From Candidatus Helarchaeota archaeon (lineage in GTDB: Archaea > Asgardarchaeota > Lokiarchaeia > Helarchaeales > HEL-GB-A), in the NCBI GenBank assembly GCA_016840125.1, contig JAEOSY010000608.1, forward strand, positions 1 to 30,512: DNA of 30,512 nt, read 5' to 3'. A model generated the notes under the pieces. It worked only from the letters and a program-made list of their open reading frames with translations. It was not told the DNA's origin and did no database searches. Position numbers and translations under genes: made by a program. Positions 23,338 through 30,512 of this stretch are shown piece by piece; position 1 is the first letter of the stretch, and each line of letters begins with the position of its first letter.

Positions 23338-23625
23338 ATGAGCAAATATAAATTCAAGACGGTATTTAGTTGGATGGCGTGGATTACTTTACTTGTTGTT
23401 GGGGGATGGGCTGCGCTATTCATTATTGATATTAATGAATTTGGTACCCGTGATGTCGCAATATTATCAGTTTTATTGGGAGTGGCATTTCTCACATTCG
23501 CTGTAGACTCCATGATGGAAAAGAATCCGGAATATATGAAAAAGTACTTTCTTCATTGGCTATTAGCATTTGGTTTGTTTATGTTTTTTGGGTTGACGAT
23601 CTGGGCTTGGTTTTCCTTGGGATGA
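23338..23625 (+). CDS. Small membrane protein, three predicted helices
   Basis: 95 residues. Hydrophobic segments at about 11-30 (MAWITLLVVGGWAALFI), 40-57 (VAILSVLLGVAFLTFAV) and 72-94 (HWLLAFGLFMFFGLTIWAWF), with Lys-rich N-terminus and a charged loop MEKNPEYMKKY. I do not recognise it. It ends 12 bases before the NAC start on the same strand, so the two are probably co-transcribed; a link between a membrane protein and a ribosome-bound chaperone is possible but unproven. The ATG at 23338 has no obvious Shine-Dalgarno sequence. The 229 bases upstream (23109-23337) are very AT-rich and hold the divergent promoters; no gene is seen there. Confidence 0.8.
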   Translation: MSKYKFKTVFSWMAWITLLVVGGWAALFIIDINEFGTRDVAILSVLLGVAFLTFAVDSMMEKNPEYMKKYFLHWLLAFGLFMFFGLTIWAWFSLG

Positions 23626-23637
23626 CCTAGAGGTGTG

Positions 23638-24078
23638 ATGAAAAAAATGGCGAAATGGCATAAGATTAAGAAAATGCAGCAGAAGCAGAAGAAGGGCGGC
23701 TCCCAAGACATGAAAAAAATGATGCGGAAGATGAAAAAACAGGGGCAGATGGATTTTGATGAGATACAAAATGTAGAGGCAGTGATTATCAGAACCGCGG
23801 ACAAAGATATTGTTATTGAAGAGGCCCAAGTAACAAAATTAATGATTCCGGGTCAAGGAGAAATGTATCAGGTTGTTGGTGAAGGAAGGGATCGTCCAAA
23901 AGGAGCGGAAGTTGCGGAAGAAGAAGCGGTTCCAGCTTCTGAAGAGGTTGAGATCTCGTCTGAAGATGCGCAACTTGTCGCAGGTCAAGCTGGTGTTAGT
24001 ATTGAGGAAGCTGCAGCAGCTTTGAAACAAACTGGGGGAGATCTAGCGAAAGCAATTCTTCTTTTAAAACATATTTAA
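23638..24078 (+). CDS. nac: Nascent polypeptide-associated complex (NAC) protein
   Basis: About 146 residues; many archaeal NACs are 110-125. A basic, Met-rich N-terminus (KIKKMQQKQKKGG, KKMMRKMKK) suits ribosome binding. The NAC domain follows (about 40-80: VEAVIIRTADKDIVIEEAQV, MIPGQGEMYQVVGEG), then an acidic linker and a C-terminal UBA domain (DAQLVAGQAGVSIEEAAAAL, GGDLAKAILLL). Archaeal NAC forms homodimers that bind nascent chains at the exit tunnel. Starts at GTG 23635, ATG 23638 and ATG 23647 are possible; AGAGGTG at 23629 is spaced best for 23647. Extra length is mostly the acidic linker. It converges with the PUA gene, 5 bases away. Confidence 0.93.
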   Translation: MKKMAKWHKIKKMQQKQKKGGSQDMKKMMRKMKKQGQMDFDEIQNVEAVIIRTADKDIVIEEAQVTKLMIPGQGEMYQVVGEGRDRPKGAEVAEEEAVPASEEVEISSEDAQLVAGQAGVSIEEAAAALKQTGGDLAKAILLLKHI

Positions 24079-24083
24079 GCTAA

Positions 24084-24566
24084 TTATATCCCTTTCCTAA
24101 CTTTAACTGCGACCCCTGTATTAAAACTAAGCATTTCATCGCGATTTAGGAGAACTTTTCCAATTGCAAGAGCGCTATCCTTTTCATTTACAACAATTAC
24201 TTCCGAGAATGGAAGCAGGTTCGGATCGCAGTCCACCACATGTTTAGAAAAGACATTTCGACCCTGTTGAATGAATTCTGAAACCTCATTTTGTACTACA
24301 ACTCTAAGTTTTGGAAATTTACTATGTTTTATAAAGTAATTTGCAGAATGCGGAGTGAATAGAAAGAATCCATCATTTGGGCGGATCATTCCCCATAACT
24401 GGTCTTTGAAATAGATAAACCGAAGCCGCCCAGTATTTCTTGAATGTTCAAATTTTATAGTGGGAGGGATAAAGAGGTCTAATTCACTTTGAGTCAAGCA
24501 AAATTGATAGGATAATTTTTGTTTAAGATTTTCAATATCAACTAATGAGGGAGTAATTGGTTTCAT
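24084..24566 (-). CDS. PUA-domain protein related to the archaeosine transglycosylase C-terminus
   Basis: 160 residues from the ATG at 24566. The C-terminal 75 or so match a PUA RNA-binding domain as found at the end of archaeal tRNA-guanine transglycosylase (TgtA) and archaeosine synthase: VFSKHVVDCDPNLLPFSEVI, then VVNEKDSALAIGKVLL, NRDEMLSF and GVAVKVRKG. The part before (RPNDGFFLFTPHSANYFIKH, LRVVVQNEV) matches the preceding domain of the same proteins. The catalytic barrel is absent, so it could be a separate subunit or a distinct RNA-binding protein. A longer reading frame from a TTG at 24623 would overlap PAN by 25 bases and has no family support, so it was not chosen. It follows PAN by 32 bases. 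Confidence 0.85.
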   Translation of the reverse strand: MKPITPSLVDIENLKQKLSYQFCLTQSELDLFIPPTIKFEHSRNTGRLRFIYFKDQLWGMIRPNDGFFLFTPHSANYFIKHSKFPKLRVVVQNEVSEFIQQGRNVFSKHVVDCDPNLLPFSEVIVVNEKDSALAIGKVLLNRDEMLSFNTGVAVKVRKGI

Positions 24567-24598
24567 TTTTATAAAAAGAGAAAGAAAAAATTGGTTAT
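24567..24598 (-). terminator. T/C-rich tract between PAN and the PUA gene
   Basis: On the minus strand the 32-base gap after the PAN stop reads as nearly continuous T/C (ATTTTTTCTTTCTCTTTTT) and then ATAAAA before the PUA start. This could end PAN transcripts. It gives the PUA gene no Shine-Dalgarno sequence. Confidence 0.4.
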
Positions 24599-25804
24599 TT
24601 AGGCGTACATTTCTTGCGGGCAAGTTTCTACGTCAAGTTTGCCCAATACTTTATCAACGGCTTTTTCAAAGTCATCCATATTGACAGCATCACGCTCACA
24701 GCGGATTGCAAACATGCCAGCCTCTGTTGCAATTGCCTTAATATCAGCACCAGAAGCACCATCAGTCGATTTAACCAATCGAGTAAAATTAATATCCTCG
24801 ACCATATTGATTGGTCGTGTATGGATTTTGAAAATTTGAAGCCTTGCTTCAGCACTAGGGATTGGAAATTCAATGATTCTATCGAATCTTCCAGGTCGTA
24901 AGAGGGCAGGATCCAAAATATCGGGTCGATTGGTAGCAGCAAGAATTCTGACATCGCCACGTGCATCGAATCCATCTAGAATACTTAGTAATTGCATTAA
25001 AGTACGCTGGACTTCTCGGTCGCCGGAAGTTGCAACCTCTAACCTTCTTGAACCCACTGCATCTAATTCATCAATGAAGATGATACTGGGAGTTTTTTCT
25101 CGTGCCATAGCGAAAATTTCACGGACTAATCGTGCCCCTTCTCCGATGAATTTCTGAACGAGTTCAGAACCAATTACACGTACGAAAGTTGCATTAGTTT
25201 CATTGGCTACTGCCCGAGCAAGGAGTGTCTTACCAGTTCCTGGTGGACCGCAAAGGAGTACTCCTTTCGGAGGACTAATTCCGATCGCTTCAAAAAGCTC
25301 AGGCCGTGCTAATGGCAGCTCAACAGTCTCTCGAATTTCATTAATTTGCTCTTCGAGTCCACCTACATCACTGTAAGTAACATCCGGTGATTCTTCTACC
25401 TCCATCCCTTGGACAAATGGGTCTACAGAGCTGGGGAGAACTTCCACGATAGAAAAGGTTCGCTGATTAAGAGCAACACGGGTACCGGGGGAGAGTTTCT
25501 CCTTGATTATTTTGCTGGAGTATTTTACAACAAATTGCGGTCCAGTAGTGCTCTTCACAATGATTCGACCGTCTTCCAAGATATCAATGACATCGGCAGT
25601 CACCAGAGGGGGTTGCCTCATTCTATCTAGTTCACTTTTAATACTCCGAACTTCGCGATCTAATCGAATCTTTTCGCTCTCGATTAATTGCTTCTCCGCT
25701 TCAAGACTACGGATTTTCCTTTCAAGATGTTTGGTATAAGAAATCAAGTAGCTATCGTCACCTTCCTTATACCACTTTTTAGCTGATTTTGCTTCATCAG
25801 GCAT
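24599..25804 (-). CDS. pan: Proteasome-activating nucleotidase (PAN)
   Basis: 401 residues, normal length. An N-terminal coiled coil (about 20-65), then the QPPL turn (64-67) before the OB domain, and a single AAA+ domain: Walker A GPPGTGKT, pore loop KFIGEGAR, Walker [10 protein letters not shown], sensor AATNRPD, arginine finger region RPGRFDR. The last three residues, MYA, fit the HbYX motif that docks into the 20S alpha ring and opens its gate. PAN is the hexameric ATPase that unfolds substrates for the 20S proteasome in the cytoplasm. It is divergent from the proteasome beta gene, with 408 bases between, an arrangement that would allow joint regulation. I see no clear Shine-Dalgarno sequence; the ATG is preceded by AAAGGTTTTAAC. 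Confidence 0.97.
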   Translation of the reverse strand: MPDEAKSAKKWYKEGDDSYLISYTKHLERKIRSLEAEKQLIESEKIRLDREVRSIKSELDRMRQPPLVTADVIDILEDGRIIVKSTTGPQFVVKYSSKIIKEKLSPGTRVALNQRTFSIVEVLPSSVDPFVQGMEVEESPDVTYSDVGGLEEQINEIRETVELPLARPELFEAIGISPPKGVLLCGPPGTGKTLLARAVANETNATFVRVIGSELVQKFIGEGARLVREIFAMAREKTPSIIFIDELDAVGSRRLEVATSGDREVQRTLMQLLSILDGFDARGDVRILAATNRPDILDPALLRPGRFDRIIEFPIPSAEARLQIFKIHTRPINMVEDINFTRLVKSTDGASGADIKAIATEAGMFAIRCERDAVNMDDFEKAVDKVLGKLDVETCPQEMYA

Positions 25805-26212
25805 GTTAAAACCTTTTTTATTTTCTAACCTACAGTAAAGATCATACGTATAGTTCTTCTTATTTAGCTTTAGAATATGAAAGCATTTAAAGGTTTGGCA
25901 AATTAATGACTCGTTCTCTGCTTTAAGTAATTGCGGTAATTATCACCACAATATCCAGTCAATAAAAATAAAAACTTCATAATACTTACACACTATATGG
26001 AATTTTAAACTAGATACTCTTGGTTTTATGTTCTCTCTGATTTTTTGAGGTAATTTACTCCTTGTTTTGACTCATTACTTCTATTGAAGAATAGATAATT
26101 CTTTAAATCCTAATGAAAACTATTTGTCCCTCCTGAATAATTTTTAAAAGGGAGGTTATTATTATTCGGTTAAGAGATTGATAATTATTTTCAAAAAAAA
26201 GGGTTGATTATT
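25805..26212. promoter_or_regulatory. Divergent intergenic region between PAN and proteasome beta
   Basis: 408 AT-rich bases with no gene, tRNA or repeat array that I can see. It must hold promoters for both genes. For the beta subunit the best TATA candidate is TTTTTAAAAG at 26141-26150, with an A/T-rich leader of about 40 bases after it. For PAN no box stands out. Homopolymer-rich stretches make finer calls unreliable. Confidence 0.5.
26141..26150 (+). promoter_or_regulatory. Candidate TATA box of the proteasome beta gene
   Basis: TTTTTAAAAG, about 63-72 bases before the ATG at 26213, gives a predicted start near 26170-26175. A second AT-rich stretch at 26180-26190 is an alternative. Confidence 0.3.
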
Positions 26213-26815
26213 ATGCAAAATTTCTTACTGCCCGGCGCAACCACAATTGGAATTCAATGCTCAGATGGCGTTATCCTTGCTTCTGAAAAACGACTCACGT
26301 GGGGTCGAGGTATCCAGAGTAAATCAGTAAAAAAGGTGTTTAAAGTATCTGATAATATCGGAATTGCGTTTGCAGGATTAGTTTCTGATTTCCAAGTATT
26401 AAAAGATACGATTGGCGTTTATGTCAAGTTATATGAATTAGAACAGAAGAAGAAGATCTCAGTAAACGCAGCGGCAAAACGAACTGCAACAATTCTTTAC
26501 TCAATGCGGTTATTCCCATTATTCACGAATACAATAATGGCGGGTGTTGATGACGAGGGTGCAAAAGTGTTTGCCTTAGACGCTATCGGAAGTGTAATTG
26601 ATGATAAATATGCAACCATTGGAAGTGGATCTGAGATAGCAATAGGAGTTTTAGAAAATGAGTACAACCCTAAATTGACGGTGGAAGAGGGAAAAAAGTT
26701 AGCTATAAAAGCGATCCAAGCAGCAGCACAACGGGATCCATCTTCTGGAGAAGGAATCGATATCCTTTTAATTCAAAAAGCAAAAGTAGAGGAATTAACC
26801 GCTGCGATAAATTAA
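26213..26815 (+). CDS. psmB: Proteasome beta subunit, probably non-catalytic
   Basis: 200 residues from ATG 26213; an in-frame TTG at 26204 would add three. The fold is proteasome beta: ATTIGIQCSDGVILASEKR, IGIAFAGLVSDFQVL, MAGVDDEGAKVFALDAIGS, YATIGSGSEIAIGVLE, RDPSSGEGIDILLI. There is no alpha-type N-terminal helix. A short leader MQNFLLPG precedes the position where active beta subunits have the catalytic Thr (G-T-T-T-V-G in Thermoplasma); here it is G-A-T-T-I-G, so Thr1 is replaced by Ala (residue 9). The other active-site positions, Glu17 and Lys33 (residues 25 and 41), are kept. It recalls the Sulfolobus beta subunit with a P-A-T-A-V-G start. It probably assembles with an active beta subunit encoded elsewhere. 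It converges with the radical SAM gene, 3 bases apart. Confidence 0.93.
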   Translation: MQNFLLPGATTIGIQCSDGVILASEKRLTWGRGIQSKSVKKVFKVSDNIGIAFAGLVSDFQVLKDTIGVYVKLYELEQKKKISVNAAAKRTATILYSMRLFPLFTNTIMAGVDDEGAKVFALDAIGSVIDDKYATIGSGSEIAIGVLENEYNPKLTVEEGKKLAIKAIQAAAQRDPSSGEGIDILLIQKAKVEELTAAIN

Positions 26816-26818
26816 TTT

Positions 26819-28099
26819 TTATTTAAATGATTTCATAAACATCTGAATTTTATTTGAATTTTTGATCTGAGTATCTAAATTGCCCTGTACATGACCTTTT
26901 TTTGCTAAGCGTCCTATTTCTGAGAAAATGGGGCGTGCAATAGGAACAGGACTTTCTTTTTCAAAGGGAGTCCCTGCAAGTGGCATAAAGTAGTGGATCC
27001 GAATCTTTGCTTTTTGTTGAATTAGTTCTTTTATTAGATCCATGGTTAAATATTGATCTTCTTCGGTTTCAACAGGTAGACCTAGAATAAAATCAACTAA
27101 AGGAACCATTTCAGCTTCTATAATAGCTGCTGTGGCATTTCGTATATCTTCCACCGAATGATTTCGTCCAATTAATTTGAGAACTCGATCGGAGCCAGAT
27201 TGTCCTCCAAATGCGATACTCTCATTTGATAAATATGGTTTAATTTCGTCTAAAATAGAAAGATTGATGAACTCGGGACGAGTTTCAGAAGGAAAGGAAG
27301 CGAAGAAAATTCGGAGAGTACCTTTTCCTAATGAATAGATTGATTTGATTAATCGAATTATTTTAGCTGGATTTGGTGTTCTTCCATCCTGAGAGCCATA
27401 TGCAAGTGAATTTGGAGAAATAAATCGAATATCGGTACTCCTTCGTCCTGAAAATATATTTTGATATGCTTTCACAATTTTAAGAATAGTTTCTACATTC
27501 CGGTGACGTATTTTTCTTCCAAAAAGATAGGATACTTCACAATATTTGCATCCAAAAGGACAGCCGCGTGAAATCTCAAGTGGGGGATAGAGTTTGAAGG
27601 TCTTGGAAAACGTGGGGTATTCATCCAACTGTATTAGAGTAGATGGAGTTGATTGATGGATTTGTTGGTTTCTTGAAAAACATAATCCTTTAAGATCTGA
27701 ATAATCTTGATTATTAGAGATTCTTTCTAATAGGAGTGGAAATATTTTTTCACCCTCTCCTATGACCACTAAATTAAATCCCAACTGAAGCGTTTGGGCG
27801 GGATTACCTGATGGATGGGCGCCTCCTGCAAGGAAAAAAAGTTTTTCTTTCGGAAAAGAGTGTTTAATTCGTTCAATTTCTGCGGTAATACGAGGAGCTT
27901 CATGAGTATAGAAGGAATATGCAAAAATGGTAGTATCATGTTGATCAATTATCTTCGCAATGGCTGAATTTGGTCGTTTATTTAGGAAAAAAATATCCAA
28001 TTTCTCAGATATGGGACTCTCTTCTAAAATGGCAAGGAGTGGAGCAAAACTATACCAATTCTTAGAGGAAAAACAACCTATTAATGCTAATTTTCTCAA
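26819..28099 (-). CDS. B12-binding domain/radical SAM protein, MJ1487-like
   Basis: 426 residues from a TTG start. Residues about 1-130 form a Rossmann-like cobalamin-binding-type domain (FFLAGGAHPSGNPAQTL, VVIGEGE), without the DxHxxG cobalt-ligand motif. The radical SAM core follows with the cluster motif CPFGCKYC (Cys180, 184, 187), FGGQSGSDRVLKLIGRNHS, and VDFILGLPVETEEDQ. This fits the archaeal B12-binding/radical SAM family typified by MJ1487; its reaction is unknown. The closest functional analogues are class B radical SAM methyltransferases and thio-modifying enzymes, but I cannot choose. It is a single gene, convergent with the proteasome beta gene. No other cobalamin gene is adjacent, though a corrinoid protein is encoded about 8 kb away. 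Confidence 0.88.
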   Translation of the reverse strand: MRKLALIGCFSSKNWYSFAPLLAILEESPISEKLDIFFLNKRPNSAIAKIIDQHDTTIFAYSFYTHEAPRITAEIERIKHSFPKEKLFFLAGGAHPSGNPAQTLQLGFNLVVIGEGEKIFPLLLERISNNQDYSDLKGLCFSRNQQIHQSTPSTLIQLDEYPTFSKTFKLYPPLEISRGCPFGCKYCEVSYLFGRKIRHRNVETILKIVKAYQNIFSGRRSTDIRFISPNSLAYGSQDGRTPNPAKIIRLIKSIYSLGKGTLRIFFASFPSETRPEFINLSILDEIKPYLSNESIAFGGQSGSDRVLKLIGRNHSVEDIRNATAAIIEAEMVPLVDFILGLPVETEEDQYLTMDLIKELIQQKAKIRIHYFMPLAGTPFEKESPVPIARPIFSEIGRLAKKGHVQGNLDTQIKNSNKIQMFMKSFK

Positions 28100-28501
28100 A
28101 ATCGAATCACACAGAGTACCACCTTCTACACACTTTCGTAATAATTTTCCCGAGTAATTTTACGATTTATAATCTACTTTTTTCTTTCTTAAAAAATTGT
28201 CGGGGGAACGGCGGGAATTCCAAGAGAGAATCGACTATATATTAAATAAATTCATTAAATAACAAAAACTTTTTTGAAATCGACTTGAATTACATACTCG
28301 GATTCTTATACTTTCCTTCACCCTTTTCTAATTCTCCAAATTCTAGCAACTCAGTTAATTATACTCTGCTATTATAAATTCTATAGTTCCCATTATACCA
28401 CCGAACAAGATCGAAGTCCTGAGGAGTTGTTTCTTGTCTTTAATACTCCAAAAGGACAGTGTATTGACCCCAAACTACTTTCAGCGTGAAAACTGAATGT
28501 A
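28100..28501. other. Intergenic region without a recognised gene
   Basis: 402 bases. Most is AT-rich. One short GC-rich patch (28199-28236) lies about 100 bases upstream of the radical SAM gene on the minus strand, preceded on that strand by a TATA-like TTTAATATATA and followed by a T-run. The stretch next to the surface protein gene contains C/T runs. No tRNA fold or open frame of note was found. Confidence 0.5.
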
Positions 28502-30512
28502 TTAATCATGAAATACTAGTAAGGATGACTTTAAAGGATGTCTGCTCAATTTCTTTTTGAGCCGCTGCGGATATTTCTTATGTAGCACCAATTTGACTAT
28601 CCCAATAGCCGCAAGGCTCACCCCGCCGATAATCCCCACGAGGAGGAGGATTTGCCCAAGCAGGGGGCTGGTCGGGTCGAGGGGATTTGAACCACCCGCG
28701 ACCTCAGCGCCATCGGTAATCCCATCCCCATCTGTATCGGGATTGAAGAGATCGGTACCATAGGTATGCAGTTCCACGGCGTTGGACAACCCATCACCAT
28801 CGTAGTCCGCAGTATTCGCTAAAAGATAGACCGTGAGGTTTTGGACCGTCCCATTATTGCCCGCCGCATCCACGGCGCGATAAGAAATAATGTGGAGTCC
28901 ATCTGAAACTCCCGCGAGGGTGAAATTCGCTGCTACTACCCATATTCCCGTATTCAGTCTATATTCATAATGGTCAAAACCCGATTCACTATCAATTCCC
29001 CCCCAAAGTTCGAAGAAAGTATTCTCTAAGACGAAATTTGGAGGATACTGATAATTAATCGCTAAGTTACACGGTCCCGGGGGGATGCCATCCCCCACGG
29101 TCAGCCAGCGCGTCAGGACCATGGCGGAAAAGTTTGCCCCGCCCGGGTACCACGCGGTCACGTTATACACGCCCAGTTGGTTGAATTGCGACACATTCAC
29201 CAGCGGTGCAGATCCTGAATCTATTAACGACTCGTTGAGATAGAGGTAAACGGTGTCGCCCAGGGGAAAAGTAATCGTGAGGTTGCAATACCACGTCCCA
29301 TTGGTCTGATAATTGGCAGGCGTGCCATTGAGCAGGAGGTTCATATTTGGGGCTAATTTGTTAATGATATAAGGCTGCAGGAGTGTGGTATTCCAATTGT
29401 TGGAGGTATCGTTAAATACCCACCGATATTGATAATTGCCTGCCCCGAGATCGTTCACTTCGTGGTAATACTCGTCCCCTGTGTGTGTATCCACCGTGGA
29501 ATTCGTACCGTTCCACTCAAAAAATACTGTGCCCAGTCCCGCATTATCAATAATAGTGAGATTAAATTGGTACCGCTGGTTTGCCGTGTAGTTCTGGGGC
29601 GAACTGCGCCCCTCTGCCGCATTGGAATACTGTGGTGCTTGGGTATCGGGCAGCTGCACGAGCACACTCTCACAGTTCGAGAGGGAGCTGTTGTGGGTGC
29701 CATTACTCGCCACCACCGCGTAGTAGTAGGTGCCACTCAGCAGCCCCGGATCGGTGAAATTCGTCTGGGGCGTCGCCCCAATCGGGGCCTTGCCACCTAC
29801 GGAGGTAAATGAGGAGAGATCTCGGTAGATATAATACATTGTGGTGTTGATTACCGCACTCCAATTCAATGCAATAGTGCCATCCAAGTCGGGGTTGGGC
29901 ATGATCGGGGCGAGGTTGGGGGCATCCGGTAAATTAATGATCGTTGTGTATAAAATATAATAGTCGGAACTACTTGATCCGCGTTTATCCGCCCACGCGA
30001 CATGCGCGTAGCCATTATTACTGACTGCGATGGTTGGTTGGAATGATTCTGATGTGCTTTTCGTGGAGATCAACTCCCACGGGGCCCAGCTGCCCGTACT
30101 GGCATTTCTGAATTTATAGAATATATCTAGATCGGGGCCTGAGAAATCACTCCAGACCACATAGGCATTCCCAGTACCATCCGCAGTGAGAGCGGCATCG
30201 ATCGAAATACTGGTGCTCTCGATCGAAACTATTTCCGTAGTGGTCCAATTCCCCGTCGTAGTATCCCGCTGTTTGTAAAAGATATCATTGCCCCACTCCC
30301 ACATAACGTGCAAATGGCCCACTCCATCTACTGCTATTTCGGGAAATAGAACATCATTCGGGCTAATCTCCGTCGAAATTATTTCGGGATCACTCCATGC
30401 ACTGGTAGAAGCGTTCATATATCGATAAAGCACGTCATATCGACTCCCGGTCCATTCCCGCCATATCACGTATACAGTTCCGTTAGAATCCGTCACAATC
30501 CCTGGATCTTCG
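28502..30512 (-). CDS. Surface protein with propeller-like, FN3, Ig-like and Ca-binding repeats; 5' end outside window
   Basis: The frame stays open to the right edge (EDPGIVTDSNG), so the GTG at 30496 is not the true start. About 669 residues are visible. Order: propeller/sialidase-like repeats with P-x-I-A-V-D/S-x-x-G-x-x-H/Y-V-x-W motifs; an FN3 domain (LAPIMPNPDLDGTIALNWSA); Ig-like domains starting DTQAPQ and LAPNMN; a DSESGFDHYEYR domain with AVDAAGNNGT; thrombospondin type 3-like Ca-binding repeats (DYDGDGLSNAVE, NPDTDGDGITDGAE, GGSNPLDP); a membrane helix (LLLVGIIGGVSLAAIGIVKLVL); and a short basic tail. Many N-x-S/T sequons. It is a membrane-anchored exported protein, probably an adhesin or envelope protein. 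It is much richer in G+C than its neighbours (40 of 60 bases in 29101-29160). Confidence 0.9.
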   Translation of the reverse strand, partial: EDPGIVTDSNGTVYVIWREWTGSRYDVLYRYMNASTSAWSDPEIISTEISPNDVLFPEIAVDGVGHLHVMWEWGNDIFYKQRDTTTGNWTTTEIVSIESTSISIDAALTADGTGNAYVVWSDFSGPDLDIFYKFRNASTGSWAPWELISTKSTSESFQPTIAVSNNGYAHVAWADKRGSSSSDYYILYTTIINLPDAPNLAPIMPNPDLDGTIALNWSAVINTTMYYIYRDLSSFTSVGGKAPIGATPQTNFTDPGLLSGTYYYAVVASNGTHNSSLSNCESVLVQLPDTQAPQYSNAAEGRSSPQNYTANQRYQFNLTIIDNAGLGTVFFEWNGTNSTVDTHTGDEYYHEVNDLGAGNYQYRWVFNDTSNNWNTTLLQPYIINKLAPNMNLLLNGTPANYQTNGTWYCNLTITFPLGDTVYLYLNESLIDSGSAPLVNVSQFNQLGVYNVTAWYPGGANFSAMVLTRWLTVGDGIPPGPCNLAINYQYPPNFVLENTFFELWGGIDSESGFDHYEYRLNTGIWVVAANFTLAGVSDGLHIISYRAVDAAGNNGTVQNLTVYLLANTADYDGDGLSNAVELHTYGTDLFNPDTDGDGITDGAEVAGGSNPLDPTSPLLGQILLLVGIIGGVSLAAIGIVKLVLHKKYPQRLKKKLSRHPLKSSLLVFHD

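Noticed and set aside
24599..24623. 25-base overlap of the PUA gene with PAN, from a start at 24623
   Set aside because: That start is a TTG with no ribosome binding site, and the extra 19 residues do not match the family. The ATG at 24566 avoids any overlap.
26129..26155. CCTCC/GGAGG inverted repeat around the candidate TATA box of the proteasome beta gene
   Set aside because: The arms are only five bases and the spacer is 17 bases, so chance is a sufficient explanation.
28380..28501. Possible tRNA or small RNA gene before the surface protein end
   Set aside because: No T-arm motif, acceptor pairing or anticodon stem could be found on either strand.

Overview
The window looks like a piece of an archaeal chromosome, most likely from an Asgard archaeon. 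The archaeal markers are Nop10, Alba, the archaeal NAC, a proteasome-activating nucleotidase (PAN), a proteasome beta subunit and an MJ1487-type B12-binding radical SAM protein. The Asgard-like markers are a RagA/Gtr1-type GTPase with a C-terminal roadblock-like domain, a stand-alone roadblock protein, a GldG/IFT52-like (GIFT) domain protein, a longin-like domain in a membrane protein, and giant N-glycosylation-rich surface proteins. I cannot assign the lineage more closely. Genes are dense and often convergent with gaps of 3 to 9 bases, TTG and GTG starts are used, and base composition is AT-rich except in the surface-protein genes. No tRNA, rRNA, CRISPR array, transposase or insertion sequence was seen.

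Left half (1-14285): one gene, cut by the left edge, encodes a giant type I surface protein of at least 4,760 residues. It has 31 complete 106-residue cadherin/Ig-like repeats (12 plus 19), interrupted and followed by a second family of Ig-like modules (3 plus 6). One transmembrane helix and a cytoplasmic tail of about 465 residues follow; the tail has a longin-like region, a TPR-like region and two helix-turn-helix-like motifs. The second array with its modules is an old segmental duplication of the first, while the interior repeats have been recently homogenised.

Middle (14370-18174): a GIFT/IFT52-like coiled-coil protein (-) is divergent from a two-gene unit (+) of a coiled-coil protein and a Rag-like GTPase. 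The GTPase gene converges by 4 bases with a coiled-coil, Pro/Thr-rich protein (-), followed by nop10 (+).

18183-23108 (all -): in transcription order, a roadblock protein, Alba, a 62-residue putative zinc protein, a 962-residue TrmB-like protein carrying 8 x 35 and 8 x 37 residue helical repeats, and a corrinoid protein with no methyltransferase beside it.

23338-28099: protein birth and death. A small membrane protein and NAC (+), a PUA protein related to the archaeosine transglycosylase C-terminus and PAN (-), then a divergent proteasome beta subunit (+) whose predicted catalytic Thr1 is Ala, and a radical SAM protein (-).

Right edge (28502-30512, -): the C-terminal part of a second surface protein (propeller-like repeats, FN3, Ig-like, Ca-binding type 3 repeats, one membrane helix), strikingly GC-rich against its neighbours.

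The most unusual items are the giant receptor-like protein with its cytoplasmic tail next to a Rag/GIFT/coiled-coil cluster, the TrmB-like protein with two distinct perfect-length repeat arrays, and the apparently non-catalytic proteasome beta subunit beside PAN.
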